In this document: piece after piece, positions 6,943-15,863 of the stretch
Numbering within the stretch: position 1 is the first letter of the stretch
Layout: each line of letters starts with the position of its first letter
From: JABHQR01 sp043812455
GTDB lineage: Archaea > Nanobdellota > Nanobdellia > Woesearchaeales > GW2011-AR9
Assembly: GCA_043812455.1 (NCBI GenBank)
Contig: JBDRMB010000034.1
Span: forward strand, 1 to 36,594
DNA: 36,594 nucleotides
Direction of reading: 5' to 3'
Translations under genes and position numbers: made by a program
The notes under the pieces: generated by a model
Told to the model about the DNA's origin: nothing
Seen by the model: only the letters and a program-made list of their open reading frames with translations
Database searches by the model: none

Positions 6943-7564
6943 ATTCTATGTCTTCTTCTTCAAAATCATAAAACAAACTCACAATCCCGTGTCCAATCCT
7001 TAACACTAATTCTAAAGCGATAACAAACCCCAAGTAATATAACATTGTTTTCCAAAAAGAAGGCATTTGTTTAACCAGTTCTAAAGAACTGCTGAAGCTG
7101 AAAAAACTAATATCTACCAGAAAAACACCCAGTAATGCAAAAGGTAACATCTTTGCTAAATCTTTTGAAAGATCTTCACTATAATATGCAGTAGCCCTAA
7201 CTGCAGCGACCAATGCTACAGATACTAGCAAAATATTTTGAATATCACCATTTTTGGCCAAGAACATTAACAATCCTGACATGATCAAAAACCAAAAGAA
7301 AGTAAATAATGGAAATAATAGAACATATTCAATTATATAAAAAATTCCTGCCAAAAATCTTCTTATCGCTGGATATTCTGCGTTATTATACTGCGCCAAA
7401 TTAAGATGAAACACATCTCTCATAGCAACAAAACGATAAAATTTGAAAATAAAAATTCCATAAATTACCATCCCAACAATAAAGATTAGTAATGGTCTCC
7501 AGAATAACCAAGCTTCTGACCAGCTGAAAACTACCGGGCCAGTAACGTTAAAAAGATCTACCAT
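6911..7564 (-). CDS. Integral membrane protein, about six transmembrane helices
   Basis: 217 aa with hydrophobic stretches near residues 20-45, 70-92, 93-106, 113-131, 141-160 and 172-200, and a charged tail (FEEEDIEYEKLPKKKNK) that is probably cytoplasmic. I do not recognise a family. It overlaps the following 61-aa membrane protein gene, so the two may form a complex. Confidence 0.7.
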   Translation of the reverse strand: MVDLFNVTGPVVFSWSEAWLFWRPLLIFIVGMVIYGIFIFKFYRFVAMRDVFHLNLAQYNNAEYPAIRRFLAGIFYIIEYVLLFPLFTFFWFLIMSGLLMFLAKNGDIQNILLVSVALVAAVRATAYYSEDLSKDLAKMLPFALLGVFLVDISFFSFSSSLELVKQMPSFWKTMLYYLGFVIALELVLRIGHGIVSLFYDFEEEDIEYEKLPKKKNK

Positions 7565-7588
7565 TACTAAGAAGTAAATTTTTTAGGT

Positions 7589-8137
7589 TTATATAGTTTT
7601 GGGATTCTCTAAATAAGCAACGCTAGGATAATGTTTCAAAATAATTTCCTGACAATGATGAGAGAAGTCTAACGCCCGCAATCGCATAACAGAACTTCCA
7701 ATGCCAAACCTAACTTTTGCAGCCTCAAAATCATCAATAGCATCCATCAAACAATCATATTGTTCATCCGTAATGCCTTCTGAGGTAAAAGGATTATTAT
7801 CATGAAAATATTTAAGGTATGTTGCAGTACCTCTTAAAAGAAAAGCCTCACCATATGAAAATTCAATTAATTCATCCACATCTGGTCTTTCATTAAATAT
7901 TCTCGCAAAATATAGATAAGTTAATGCTTCAACAGAACATTCTGTTGCCCGATTATACTCACCCCGTTCAATAAAATTATAACCTCTTTGTTGAATTAAA
8001 TCTGCTTCTTCTACTAGGTAAGCTGCTTGTGCAATAAAATTTTTAGTTTCAACAATATCAACAGCTTCAGGAGCTGCAGGTAGTTCCATATACCAATCAA
8101 ACCAGAGATTTGCAAAATGTTCTAAGTTTCTACTCAT
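7589..8137 (-). CDS. Orphan helical protein, possible TPR-like repeats
   Basis: About 182 aa from the chosen ATG (8137; AAAGGT five bases upstream). The ATGs at 8161 and 8197 are alternatives, but the first ATG of the frame (8254) lies in the promoter TATA and cannot be used. The protein is almost wholly helical with alternating Ala/Tyr/Leu positions (EYNRATECSVEALTYLYFARIF; EAFLLRGTATYLKYF), reminiscent of tetratricopeptide-type helical pairs. No catalytic motif is evident. Confidence 0.6.
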   Translation of the reverse strand: MSRNLEHFANLWFDWYMELPAAPEAVDIVETKNFIAQAAYLVEEADLIQQRGYNFIERGEYNRATECSVEALTYLYFARIFNERPDVDELIEFSYGEAFLLRGTATYLKYFHDNNPFTSEGITDEQYDCLMDAIDDFEAAKVRFGIGSSVMRLRALDFSHHCQEIILKHYPSVAYLENPKTI

Positions 8138-8240
8138 AAACCTTTCATCTAAATTACCCATCCTTACAGAAAAAAACAGTTTATTTTTAAATTTTATCAT
8201 GATTACTATGGTTAAGTAGTACATATAGTTTAGAGGGATA

Positions 8241-8252
8241 ATTTTATATAAC
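8241..8252. promoter_or_regulatory. Shared divergent TATA box
   Basis: ATTTTATATAAC is close to symmetric and reads as a TATA box on both strands. On the plus strand it sits about 25 bases before the histone-fold ATG (8273), implying a leaderless mRNA. On the minus strand it serves the gene ending at 7589. Confidence 0.55.
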
Positions 8253-8272
8253 AAATTGACTTACTTTAATTT

Positions 8273-8443
8273 ATGTTATTAGCGCGGACACAAATTAAAG
8301 AAATTCTGAAAGAAGCAGGCATTAACAACCTTGCTGGCGATTATTTAGACAGGTTAGAGAAAAAAGTTGAAGAAATTGTTAAGGAATCAGCTAAGCGTGC
8401 AAAAGAAAACCAACGAAGAACCGTCATGGGTCGAGATGTTTAG
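8273..8443 (+). CDS. Short histone-fold protein
   Basis: 56 aa. RTQIKEILKEAG (helix 1), a long central helix LAGDYLDRLEKKVEEIVKES and the end NQRRTVMGRDV match the archaeal histone layout, with the R-x-T pair of the second DNA-binding loop. The third helix is almost missing, so it is shorter than the usual 65-70 aa, as seen in some NF-Y-like and DPANN histones. It probably dimerises and binds DNA. There is no Shine-Dalgarno; a TATA box 25 bases upstream suggests leaderless expression. Confidence 0.75.
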   Translation: MLLARTQIKEILKEAGINNLAGDYLDRLEKKVEEIVKESAKRAKENQRRTVMGRDV

Positions 8444-8458
8444 GCAAATTCAAATATT

Positions 8459-9052
8459 TTAAGCTAAGTTCTTCAAATCCTTACTATCCTTAATCAAAAA
8501 AGTGTGAAAACCAAACTGCTTTGGCATTTTAACATCATCATTTATATCGTCACTGATGACTAAACATTTTCTAGGTTCAAGATTATGTTTTTCAATCAAA
8601 GTTTTCCAATAATTATCATTTCTCTTTAAACACTTAGCATCATCAAATGAAAAGACAAAATCGATTAACTCAATTAATTCATATTTCTTAAGATAAAGTT
8701 TAATTGTTCTCATCATAGAGTTAGATACAATACCTATTTGTTTTTCTTCTTCCTTAAGTTTGGTCAATAAATCTACAATATTGTCATGAAGTACAGGCAT
8801 AATTTTGATTTTATCTTCCAAAACCATATAATAATCATCTAAAAGACCCAACTCACGACAGAAATCTCCAGTATCCCATCTCTTAAACTTATTTTTCTTG
8901 AACCCAAGCTTTTTAGCCTTTTCTTCTAACTCTTTATCATCAAGATTTAACTTTTCTTTAATCATTTCAAGAACATTATAATAAATTTCAGCATAAATTT
9001 TAGTATCAATGATAGTATCATCAAAATCAAATAAGTAAGTTGTGATGGTCAT
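8459..9052 (-). CDS. HAD-superfamily hydrolase
   Basis: Phosphatase-like enzyme of about 197 aa. Motif I is FDFDDTIID, with the nucleophile and general-acid aspartates; motif II is GIVSNS; motif IV is VISDDINDDV. A helical cap occupies about residues 15-85 (subfamily I). The motif III lysine is probably in KRNDNYWKTL. The ATG at 9052 is preferred to the TTG two codons upstream. The substrate cannot be told; phosphoglycolate-like or nucleotide phosphatases are typical relatives. Confidence 0.85.
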   Translation of the reverse strand: MTITTYLFDFDDTIIDTKIYAEIYYNVLEMIKEKLNLDDKELEEKAKKLGFKKNKFKRWDTGDFCRELGLLDDYYMVLEDKIKIMPVLHDNIVDLLTKLKEEEKQIGIVSNSMMRTIKLYLKKYELIELIDFVFSFDDAKCLKRNDNYWKTLIEKHNLEPRKCLVISDDINDDVKMPKQFGFHTFLIKDSKDLKNLA

Positions 9053-9085
9053 AATCAATCTAAATTATAATTAATTTATAAGACT

Positions 9086-9496
9086 TTACTTCTTTCTAAA
9101 TAAGAAAATTATACTGCCAACCAGCCCAACCACAAAAGCAATCGGACAACTAATTACTGCTATTAAAAAAAACGCGACTTCTAAGATGCCAAGCCAAGTA
9201 GTTAACACTATACATTCAGTAAGAGTTCCAAAAGCATAATAAGCATTATGTAAAACCACAGAAATAAAAAATAGTACTGCTGAAGAACTCATTAAAATCA
9301 AAAACTTTTTCAACCAACCTTTTGTATTTTCTCGAAAAGTTAAAACCAACATCACAATTCCTAACAAAAAAAAGATTAGTATAGAAGGAATAAAGAAAGG
9401 CCCCATTAACCATTCAAAAACCATTTCTAAAGTTATTGCAATAAAAACAATTAGAAATGCCCAAAAAACAATCTTTAACCAACTTTTCCTTTTCAT
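9086..9496 (-). CDS. Membrane protein, four transmembrane helices
   Basis: 136 aa with hydrophobic segments near 8-28, 33-53, 66-86 and 100-133, and Lys/Arg-rich loops. Unrecognised family. It starts five bases after the coiled-coil gene ends, so it probably belongs to that operon (10899 down to 9086). Confidence 0.65.
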   Translation of the reverse strand: MKRKSWLKIVFWAFLIVFIAITLEMVFEWLMGPFFIPSILIFFLLGIVMLVLTFRENTKGWLKKFLILMSSSAVLFFISVVLHNAYYAFGTLTECIVLTTWLGILEVAFFLIAVISCPIAFVVGLVGSIIFLFRKK

Positions 9497-9501
9497 AAAA
9501 A

Positions 9502-10389
9502 TTACTTCCCTTTCTTCCTGATCTTAGGTGGTGGGGGTAATGGTAATTCGCCAGTTATCTCTTCTTCCAAAGCTTCATCATCAACAATTTCAATATGCTG
9601 TTGAGCAAAATGTTCTGAAGGTGTCATTGGCATTGTTTGCCCATAGGACTGTGCCTTTACTCCAGGTCCTGCACCTTCTGGTTCAGAATCTTCAGCAGTG
9701 AACAAGATACTATGTTTAATATCACCTTCTACTTCACCTTTCTCAACCATTTCGAAAATCTTAGGATGTTTTTGTTTATAATCTTCTAACTTTTTCTGTA
9801 GAACCAACAAACTTTGATAAACTGTATTTAATTTCTTAGGATCTCCTTTCTCTAATCTTTTAAGAATTTCAATTTCATTTTCCATAACTTTAACTCTGTT
9901 AAGAATCATTTCAACTCTACGGACAATATTAATATCATTCTCTTCGACTTGTTCTTTCTTTCTCTGCACATCTTTCATTACAGAAATAATTTCTTTACTT
10001 AACTTAACATCATGTTTAGATTGTGACTTTGCTAACGTGTCGCCAAGTAAATTTGTTAACCTAGCAACTTTTCTTCTCAATTCATCATCCTGAGAGTGTT
10101 CTAAACGATCTTTCAACATCGAAATTTGTCGTTTCAAAGAACCAATTTTCACAGATTCTTTACGTTCTGCTTTCAATAATTTAGTTTCAATTTCAAAAAC
10201 ATTTTCAAGTTTGTTTTCTAAATGGATAATTTCCTTTCTTAAACTTAATTTAGGTACTCTTTTTTGAGAAGCTAAATATTTAATCTCTTCAATTTTATGT
10301 CTAATTTCTTTCTTAGAAACATTTTCTCTAATGTTCTGCCTCTTTTGAGCAGCAACTACCAATAACCTTTTTGATTTTAATAAGCTCAT
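9502..10389 (-). CDS. Coiled-coil protein with C-terminal proline patch
   Basis: 295 aa. Residues ~15-210 are a nearly unbroken Lys/Glu-rich coiled coil; the C-terminal region is acidic (DDEALEEEITGEL) and ends PLPPPPKIRKKGK. The start codon follows the stop of the upstream coiled-coil gene with no gap (TAA-ATG). With its partner, which also has a proline-rich tail, it may form a cytoskeletal or scaffold-like complex. That role is inference; no named family is recognised. Confidence 0.7.
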   Translation of the reverse strand: MSLLKSKRLLVVAAQKRQNIRENVSKKEIRHKIEEIKYLASQKRVPKLSLRKEIIHLENKLENVFEIETKLLKAERKESVKIGSLKRQISMLKDRLEHSQDDELRRKVARLTNLLGDTLAKSQSKHDVKLSKEIISVMKDVQRKKEQVEENDINIVRRVEMILNRVKVMENEIEILKRLEKGDPKKLNTVYQSLLVLQKKLEDYKQKHPKIFEMVEKGEVEGDIKHSILFTAEDSEPEGAGPGVKAQSYGQTMPMTPSEHFAQQHIEIVDDEALEEEITGELPLPPPPKIRKKGK

Positions 10390-10899
10390 TTAGAAAAACC
10401 CGGTCCTTTTTTTACCATTTACGTTTGGCGAAGGTGGAGGCGGTGGCATATCTCCACCCATTCCAGGTGGTGGAGGCATTCCTGAAGGTCTCATTGGAGA
10501 AGCTCTTTGTGAAAAATTATTAATAGGTGGAGCTGTTTGTGCCATAGAACTCATTTGTGGTCTAGCAGATCCTTGAAACTTGTCCATAAAACCATCAACT
10601 TTATCAGCAATAGCGATCATTCCTTTTGCAATTGTTTCGTTCTGAGTTACCACAGCATCTATCCTTTCGTTTAACAACTGAATAGATTTAAACACATCTT
10701 CTTCTTTGGTTTCTTCTAGAGCCTCTTTAAAAATTGTGTTAAGTTCATGCACAGAATCTTTCAAAGTTTCAATTTCTAGAATCAGTTCGTTAGATTTAGT
10801 GTCAGGGTCAGTTAACCTCTTCTTTAAAGCTTCCACATCATATTTTAAGTCCTCTAACAACTTATGTGGGAGAATCTCATAATCATCATTGTCTGCCAT
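10390..10899 (-). CDS. Coiled-coil protein with PPPPG-rich tail
   Basis: 169 aa. The helical N-terminal half (YEILPHKLLEDLKYDVEALKK ... and QNETIAKGMIAIADKVDGFMDKF) is a conserved-looking coiled coil, and I have the impression of similar proteins in Woesearchaeota. The last 45 residues are a Pro/Gly/Met linker (MPPPPG, MPPPPPSP) ending KKRTGFF. The ATG at 10899 has GAGGTG six bases upstream; the GTG inside that site is not the start. First gene of the operon with 9502 and 9086. Confidence 0.7.
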   Translation of the reverse strand: MADNDDYEILPHKLLEDLKYDVEALKKRLTDPDTKSNELILEIETLKDSVHELNTIFKEALEETKEEDVFKSIQLLNERIDAVVTQNETIAKGMIAIADKVDGFMDKFQGSARPQMSSMAQTAPPINNFSQRASPMRPSGMPPPPGMGGDMPPPPPSPNVNGKKRTGFF

Positions 10900-11117
10900 C
10901 AGGTACACCTCTTTTTAGCTTAAGCTATTGTTACTTTAACATCTATGGAAAAAGACAAAAACAAGCGAACCTATTTATCTTTTCCTAAATAGTTCAGCCA
11001 AAAAACATTTTTTGTCCTTCACTATATTAAATGTAATTTATTTTAACTAGGGAGAATTGGTTTATAAATTTTTGGATTTGTGAAGGGGGTTTTGGTTATC
11101 TAGAGTTGAGCAAGAAT

Positions 11118-12431
11118 TCATCTTCTAAAACTACGTTTTGGTTTGTTGTTAGATTTTGGTTTACTGTTACGTGAAGATTTATTGCCTCGTTGAGACCGAT
11201 TACTTTGTTGAGAACTACTACCACGTTTGGATCTTCGAGAAGATTGTCTTCCAGTTCTCCTACGAGGTTTCGCTGCTGAACCTATTGCCTTTTCAGCTGC
11301 TTCTGAATGGAATTCATGTTTAACAATTTCAATCTTTTGTTTTATTAATTTTTCAATAGATCTGAGATAATTCCTTTCATCGGCTGCACAAAACGAAAAT
11401 GCTGTACCTTCAGCCCCTGCCCGAGCAGTTCTTCCAATTCTGTGAACATAACTTTCAGGTTCGTTTGGAAGTTCAAAATTTATAACATGTGAGATATTTT
11501 CAATATCTATTCCTCTTGCTGCAATATCTGTTGCTACCAACACTTTAACTTTACCAGTTTTGAAATCCTTAATAGCTTTAGTTCTTGCATTTTGTGATTT
11601 ATTTCCATGAATTGCATCTGCAGATACTTTATGTTTCTCAAGAAATAAAGCTACTTTGTTTGCTTTATGTTTTGTTCTTGTAAAAATCAAAACACTGGTA
11701 AGATGTTCTTGTTTTAAAAGGTCAAGCAACAATTTTTCTTTATCAGATGAATCAACAAAATACATACATTGTTTTACACGTTCAACTGTAGTTGCCTGAG
11801 GAGCGGCCGCAACGTAAATAGGATTCTTTAGCAAGGATGTTGCAAGTTTATTAATTTCTGGAGACATTGTTGCTGAAAAGAATAATGATTGTCTTTTGTG
11901 TGGTAATTTTGCAATTATTTTTTTAATATCATGAATGAATCCCATATCTAACATTCTATCCGCTTCATCTAATACAAAAAATTCTACATCCTTTAATGTA
12001 AGTTTTCTTTGATTCATCAGATCTAATAATCTTCCTGGTGTTGCAACAAGAATATCTACTCCTTTAGCTAATGCCAAACATTGATTTCTTTGAGGAACTC
12101 CACCAAAGATAACTGTATGTTTGAATTTAAGAAATTCGCCGTACACAGAAAAACTATCTCCAATTTGTGCAGCAAGTTCTCTAGTAGGAGTAAGTACCAA
12201 AGTCTTAATTATTCTTGGATACTTTTCTGTCATCCTTTGCAATATTGGTAATATGAACGCCGCAGTTTTACCTGTACCTGTTTGTGCGATACCTATCAAA
12301 TCTTTACCTTCCAATAAGCCCGGAATTGATTTTGATTGGATAGGAGTCGGTACTGTATATCCTTGTTTAGTTACTGCTTTTTCGAGCGGTTGAATTAAGT
12401 TCAATTCTTTAAATGAAGTTATATCTTCCAC
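11118..12431 (-). CDS. DEAD-box ATP-dependent RNA helicase (RhlE/CshA-like)
   Basis: RNA helicase with all motifs: the Q-motif region (TPIQSKSIP), I AQTGTGKT, Ia PTRELAAQI, GG, Ib TPGR, II DEAD, III SAT, then the second RecA domain with V ATDIAARGIDI and VI HRIGRTARAG. After residue ~385 comes a ~50-residue Arg/Ser/Asn-rich tail for non-specific RNA binding. It most resembles bacterial cold-shock helicases. The start is GTG at 12431, with a TATA (CTTTTATAAC) about 28 bases upstream, consistent with a leaderless transcript. Confidence 0.93.
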   Translation of the reverse strand: MEDITSFKELNLIQPLEKAVTKQGYTVPTPIQSKSIPGLLEGKDLIGIAQTGTGKTAAFILPILQRMTEKYPRIIKTLVLTPTRELAAQIGDSFSVYGEFLKFKHTVIFGGVPQRNQCLALAKGVDILVATPGRLLDLMNQRKLTLKDVEFFVLDEADRMLDMGFIHDIKKIIAKLPHKRQSLFFSATMSPEINKLATSLLKNPIYVAAAPQATTVERVKQCMYFVDSSDKEKLLLDLLKQEHLTSVLIFTRTKHKANKVALFLEKHKVSADAIHGNKSQNARTKAIKDFKTGKVKVLVATDIAARGIDIENISHVINFELPNEPESYVHRIGRTARAGAEGTAFSFCAADERNYLRSIEKLIKQKIEIVKHEFHSEAAEKAIGSAAKPRRRTGRQSSRRSKRGSSSQQSNRSQRGNKSSRNSKPKSNNKPKRSFRR

Positions 12432-12517
12432 TTTGGTTGAAAATATGCTCTTAGTTATAAAAGTGTGTCTATTAGTTGTTTTGATCTGAAAGAAGCTAAG
12501 GAGAAAGGTTTGCCTGA

Positions 12518-12871
12518 TTAGTTAGGCCTCATGGATTCTTTTCTGGTAGGACCCATGCTTAAAAAATAATTTATAAGTTCACCAAAGATATACTCTACCT
12601 GATGATCAGTCAGTTGTTCCATGTGAGGATAAACATCTTCAAAAAGTTTTTTATTTCTTTTAAGAAAACTTCTAAGCGCAACATGTCCACTAGGAGCATT
12701 AAAAACTAAGTGCTCTAGTTGATCTTCATAATGTTCTGAAGCCCTATAATTTTCCTCAGGATCCTTTTCTATTTCAACAGAATCATGAATAAAAGGTATT
12801 GGTAATATTATATGACTAACTAAATAATCAATTGATATTTCAGCTACAGAAGAATGATAATCGCTTGACAT
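12518..12871 (-). CDS. Orphan protein, 117 aa
   Basis: Soluble and acidic, with a His-rich middle (SEHYEDQLEHLVF). No recognised domain. A TATA-like CACATAAAAATC lies about 25-30 bases before the ATG and no Shine-Dalgarno is seen, so the mRNA may be almost leaderless. Confidence 0.55.
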   Translation of the reverse strand: MSSDYHSSVAEISIDYLVSHIILPIPFIHDSVEIEKDPEENYRASEHYEDQLEHLVFNAPSGHVALRSFLKRNKKLFEDVYPHMEQLTDHQVEYIFGELINYFLSMGPTRKESMRPN

Positions 12872-12983
12872 AAATAATTACCAAACCCTTGAGTTTAAAG
12901 ATTTTTATGTGATGAAATAGTTCAATACACAAGCTGTCAAATTAACTGTGCTAATAAGAGATATGAAAGGTTAAATATATTAT

Positions 12984-13023
12984 TCACTAAGTAGTGATAA
13001 AAGGACAGAAACTTTTATAAATA
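12984..13023 (+). promoter_or_regulatory. 14-base palindrome plus TATA box
   Basis: TCACTAAGTAGTGA (12984-12997) is a perfect palindrome apart from the two central bases. TTTATAAATA (13014-13023) is the TATA box, 24 bases before the ATG at 13047. The same 14-mer lies at 771-784 on the minus strand, with matching spacing to a TATA box and start codon. Confidence 0.65.
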
Positions 13024-13046
13024 CAACACTTGTTTAACCAGTTAAT

Positions 13047-13553
13047 ATGAAAAAGTTTGAATTTGAACAAGGTGATATGTACATATCAGAAGAAAGGTTA
13101 ATTGAAGGTTTAGATGTGGATGGAATAGAATCTCATTTAGAGAAGAGACTTGATGAATTATTTTATAGTAGACCTCTTTTCAGAGAGTATATTGATTTAT
13201 ATGGAAGATTAAATAATTTACCTAAGATGGCTTTACTTGAAGCTCATGGTGATACAAATGGGGATTGGGTATTTTATGATGGTCAAAATGGAGAAATTGA
13301 GCAACCCGTACAAAAATTGATAACTAGAAATGATGGAAAATATTCGGCGCTATTATTAGCCATCTGTAATCCGGGAATGCATACCCCTAAATCAAGAAAG
13401 TCTATTCTCGTAGTCCCAGATACAACTATTAATTGGGGATTAAGTACTGATCATGAAATAATTTTTGATTTAATAGTCCCAAGAATTGGTGAACTGGACT
13501 CATACACTATTGATTATGAGTTAGAACAATTAAAAAAAAAACTTAGTAAATAA
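13047..13553 (+). CDS. Orphan protein with caspase/CHAT-like His-Cys pattern
   Basis: 168 aa. A hydrophobic strand then AHGD (H67), and about 40 residues later another strand ending in ALLLAICNPG (C107). Strand-HG ... strand-x-C-N/D-x-G is the layout of the caspase-like (clan CD) and CHAT catalytic dyad. A third strand KSILVVPD follows. The protein is short for a peptidase, and the match is my pattern reading, not a proven homology. The ATG is 24 bases from a clear TATA box. Confidence 0.5.
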   Translation: MKKFEFEQGDMYISEERLIEGLDVDGIESHLEKRLDELFYSRPLFREYIDLYGRLNNLPKMALLEAHGDTNGDWVFYDGQNGEIEQPVQKLITRNDGKYSALLLAICNPGMHTPKSRKSILVVPDTTINWGLSTDHEIIFDLIVPRIGELDSYTIDYELEQLKKKLSK

Positions 13554-13754
13554 TCTTGCTACTTTTATAGTCTTTTTGAATTAGACAATAACTATATTAA
13601 AACAAATTTTCAACTTCTAATTTAGTAAACTATTTAAATAATGAATTCAAACCTAGAGATAATTACTAGTCAAAAATGCTTATGAAAACGAGCAGTTAAA
13701 AGTAATTAAAGTAAAACAAATAATCAAACATACACTTTTGGGGGTGGAATTAAA

Positions 13755-15764
13755 GTGGATATAGCAATTTACGCTATTATTATCAGCTTAGTAGCATTAC
13801 TCTACTCAGCATATTTATCTTTCAAGATCCTGAAAAAACCAAAAGGATCAGAAAAGATGCAGGAAATTTCTAACGCAATTAAAGAAGGTGCAATGGCATA
13901 CATGGCACGGCAGTACAAGACTATTGCAATCTTTGCAGTAATAATTACAATTATACTAGCAGTAGTATTTCGTAATAATCTAGCTATTGCTATCGGTTTT
14001 GTTGTAGGTGCTGTTCTGTCTGCAGTTTCCGGTTACATTGGAATGAACATTTCTGTAAGAGCAAATGTTCGTACTGCAGAAAGTGCAAAAGTTGGCCTTA
14101 AACAAGCTTTAAGTATCGCTTTCAACGGTGGTGTTGTTAGTGGTATGGCTGTAGTTGGCTTAGCTTTGTTTGCAGTAAGTTTAATGTACTCAATTTTCCA
14201 AAACGCTGCAATGTTGATTGGATTAGGATTTGGAGCTTCATTAATTTCATTATTCGCTAGGGTTGGCGGTGGAATTTTCACTAAAGCTGCCGACGTTGGT
14301 GCAGATTTGGTTGGAAAAGTTGAAGCAGGAATACCTGAAGATGATCCTCGTAATCCAGCAACTATCGCAGATAATGTCGGTGACAATGTTGGTGATTGTG
14401 CTGGTATGGGTGCTGACCTTTACGAAACTTATGTGGTAACTTTACTAGCAGCAATGTTATTAGCGTTAATGCCAAGCGTTAGCGGAACTTATAACTTGGC
14501 AGTAGAACTACCTTTAATGTTAGGGGGTGTAGCTATTGTTTCATCTATCATCGGTACTTGGTTCGTACGGTTAGGCAAGAAAGAAAATATTATGATGGCT
14601 TTGTATAAGGGTCTGATAGTTTCTGGCGTAATCGCAGCAGCAGGTTTTTACTTTGTAATCGCTTACACTGGCAATAGTTTAAACTTATGGCTAGCAACTT
14701 TAGTAGGTTTAGTAATAACTGTACTGATAACTATCATAACGGAATATTATACTAGTACAAAATACCGACCAGTAAGGAAAGTTGCAGAAGCTTCAGTAAC
14801 TGGTGCTGGAACTAACTTAATTTCAGGATTAGCTTACGGATTGCAATCTACATTCTTACCAGTATTAGTTATCGGAGCTGGAATTTTAGCCGCGTACTAC
14901 TTTGCTGGTGTCTACGGAATTGCAATTGCTGCAGTGTCAATGTTATCCTTAACAGGAATCATCATTGCTCTGGACAGTTACGGTCCAATAACTGATAATG
15001 CAGGTGGTATTGCAGAAATGAGTAACTTGGACGCTAAAGTACGAAAAGTTACTGACGCTTTAGATGCTGTTGGTAACACTACTAAAGCTGTAACTAAAGG
15101 TTATGCAATCGGTTCTGCAGCATTAGCGGCATTAGCATTATTCGTAGCATTCACAGAAGAAATTGGAAATTTTGTTACTGAACCAATCGTGTTCATGCTA
15201 ACTGATCCAACTGTAATTGTAGGATTATTTGTTGGTGCAATGTTACCTTTCTTGTTCTCTTCATTAGCAATGACTGCAGTAGGAAATACTGCTCAGAAGA
15301 TTGTTATTGAAGTTCGAAGACAGTTCAAAGAAATCAAAGGTATCATGACTGGTAAAGGCAAACCTGAATATGCTAAATGTGTAGACATTGTAACTAAAGC
15401 AGCATTAAAGAACATGATTGCTCCTGCAATGTTAGCAATCTTAGCACCATTATTGGTTGGGTTTATCTTAGGAGTTAAAGCTTTAGGTGCTTTGTTAATT
15501 GGTGTAATCCTATCAGGTTTACTACTTGCTTTATTCATGGCAAACGGTGGAGCTACTTGGGATAATGCTAAGAAGTACATTGAAGATGGTAACTTTGGCG
15601 GTAAGGGCAGTAAAGCTCACAAGGCAGCAGTTGTTGGAGATACTGTAGGCGATCCGTTCAAGGATACAGCAGGTCCAGCACTGAACGCTTTGATCAAGGT
15701 AATGAACACTTTTGCGATCGTGTTTGCGCCTTTGTTCGTGATGTACGGGCTTAACTTGTTTTAG
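13755..15764 (+). CDS. hppA: Membrane-bound proton-translocating pyrophosphatase, K+-independent type
   Basis: Hydrolyses PPi and pumps H+ across the membrane. 669 aa with about 15-16 helices, the usual length. The PPi/Mg site is visible in DVGADLVGKVEAGIPEDDPRNP followed by ADNVGDNVGDCAGMGADLYE, and in GPITDNAGGIAEM. K444 in GNTTKAVTKG sits where K+-dependent enzymes have Ala, marking the K+-independent class, usually H+ pumps. The start is GTG with GGGGGTGG seven bases upstream. A stem-loop with a T-run follows the stop. It conserves energy from PPi, useful to an organism with little metabolism. Confidence 0.95.
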   Translation: MDIAIYAIIISLVALLYSAYLSFKILKKPKGSEKMQEISNAIKEGAMAYMARQYKTIAIFAVIITIILAVVFRNNLAIAIGFVVGAVLSAVSGYIGMNISVRANVRTAESAKVGLKQALSIAFNGGVVSGMAVVGLALFAVSLMYSIFQNAAMLIGLGFGASLISLFARVGGGIFTKAADVGADLVGKVEAGIPEDDPRNPATIADNVGDNVGDCAGMGADLYETYVVTLLAAMLLALMPSVSGTYNLAVELPLMLGGVAIVSSIIGTWFVRLGKKENIMMALYKGLIVSGVIAAAGFYFVIAYTGNSLNLWLATLVGLVITVLITIITEYYTSTKYRPVRKVAEASVTGAGTNLISGLAYGLQSTFLPVLVIGAGILAAYYFAGVYGIAIAAVSMLSLTGIIIALDSYGPITDNAGGIAEMSNLDAKVRKVTDALDAVGNTTKAVTKGYAIGSAALAALALFVAFTEEIGNFVTEPIVFMLTDPTVIVGLFVGAMLPFLFSSLAMTAVGNTAQKIVIEVRRQFKEIKGIMTGKGKPEYAKCVDIVTKAALKNMIAPAMLAILAPLLVGFILGVKALGALLIGVILSGLLLALFMANGGATWDNAKKYIEDGNFGGKGSKAHKAAVVGDTVGDPFKDTAGPALNALIKVMNTFAIVFAPLFVMYGLNLF

Positions 15765-15798
15765 AAATGCTTTTTATTTTTAGCATTTAGTTTTTTTT
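15765..15798 (+). terminator. Stem-loop and T-run after hppA
   Basis: AAATGC (15765-15770) pairs with GCATTT (15783-15788), followed by eight T residues at 15791-15798, directly after the hppA stop codon. Confidence 0.7.
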
Positions 15799-15863
15799 AT
15801 TTTCTGTTAAATTTAATTAAGCACAAAAAGTTTTTTAAGTATAACCCTAATTCATAACCATTG

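Noticed and set aside
14033..14386. Open frames antisense to hppA (also at 15293-15580)
   Set aside because: Shadows of the strongly biased pyrophosphatase gene; no start signals or recognisable domains.
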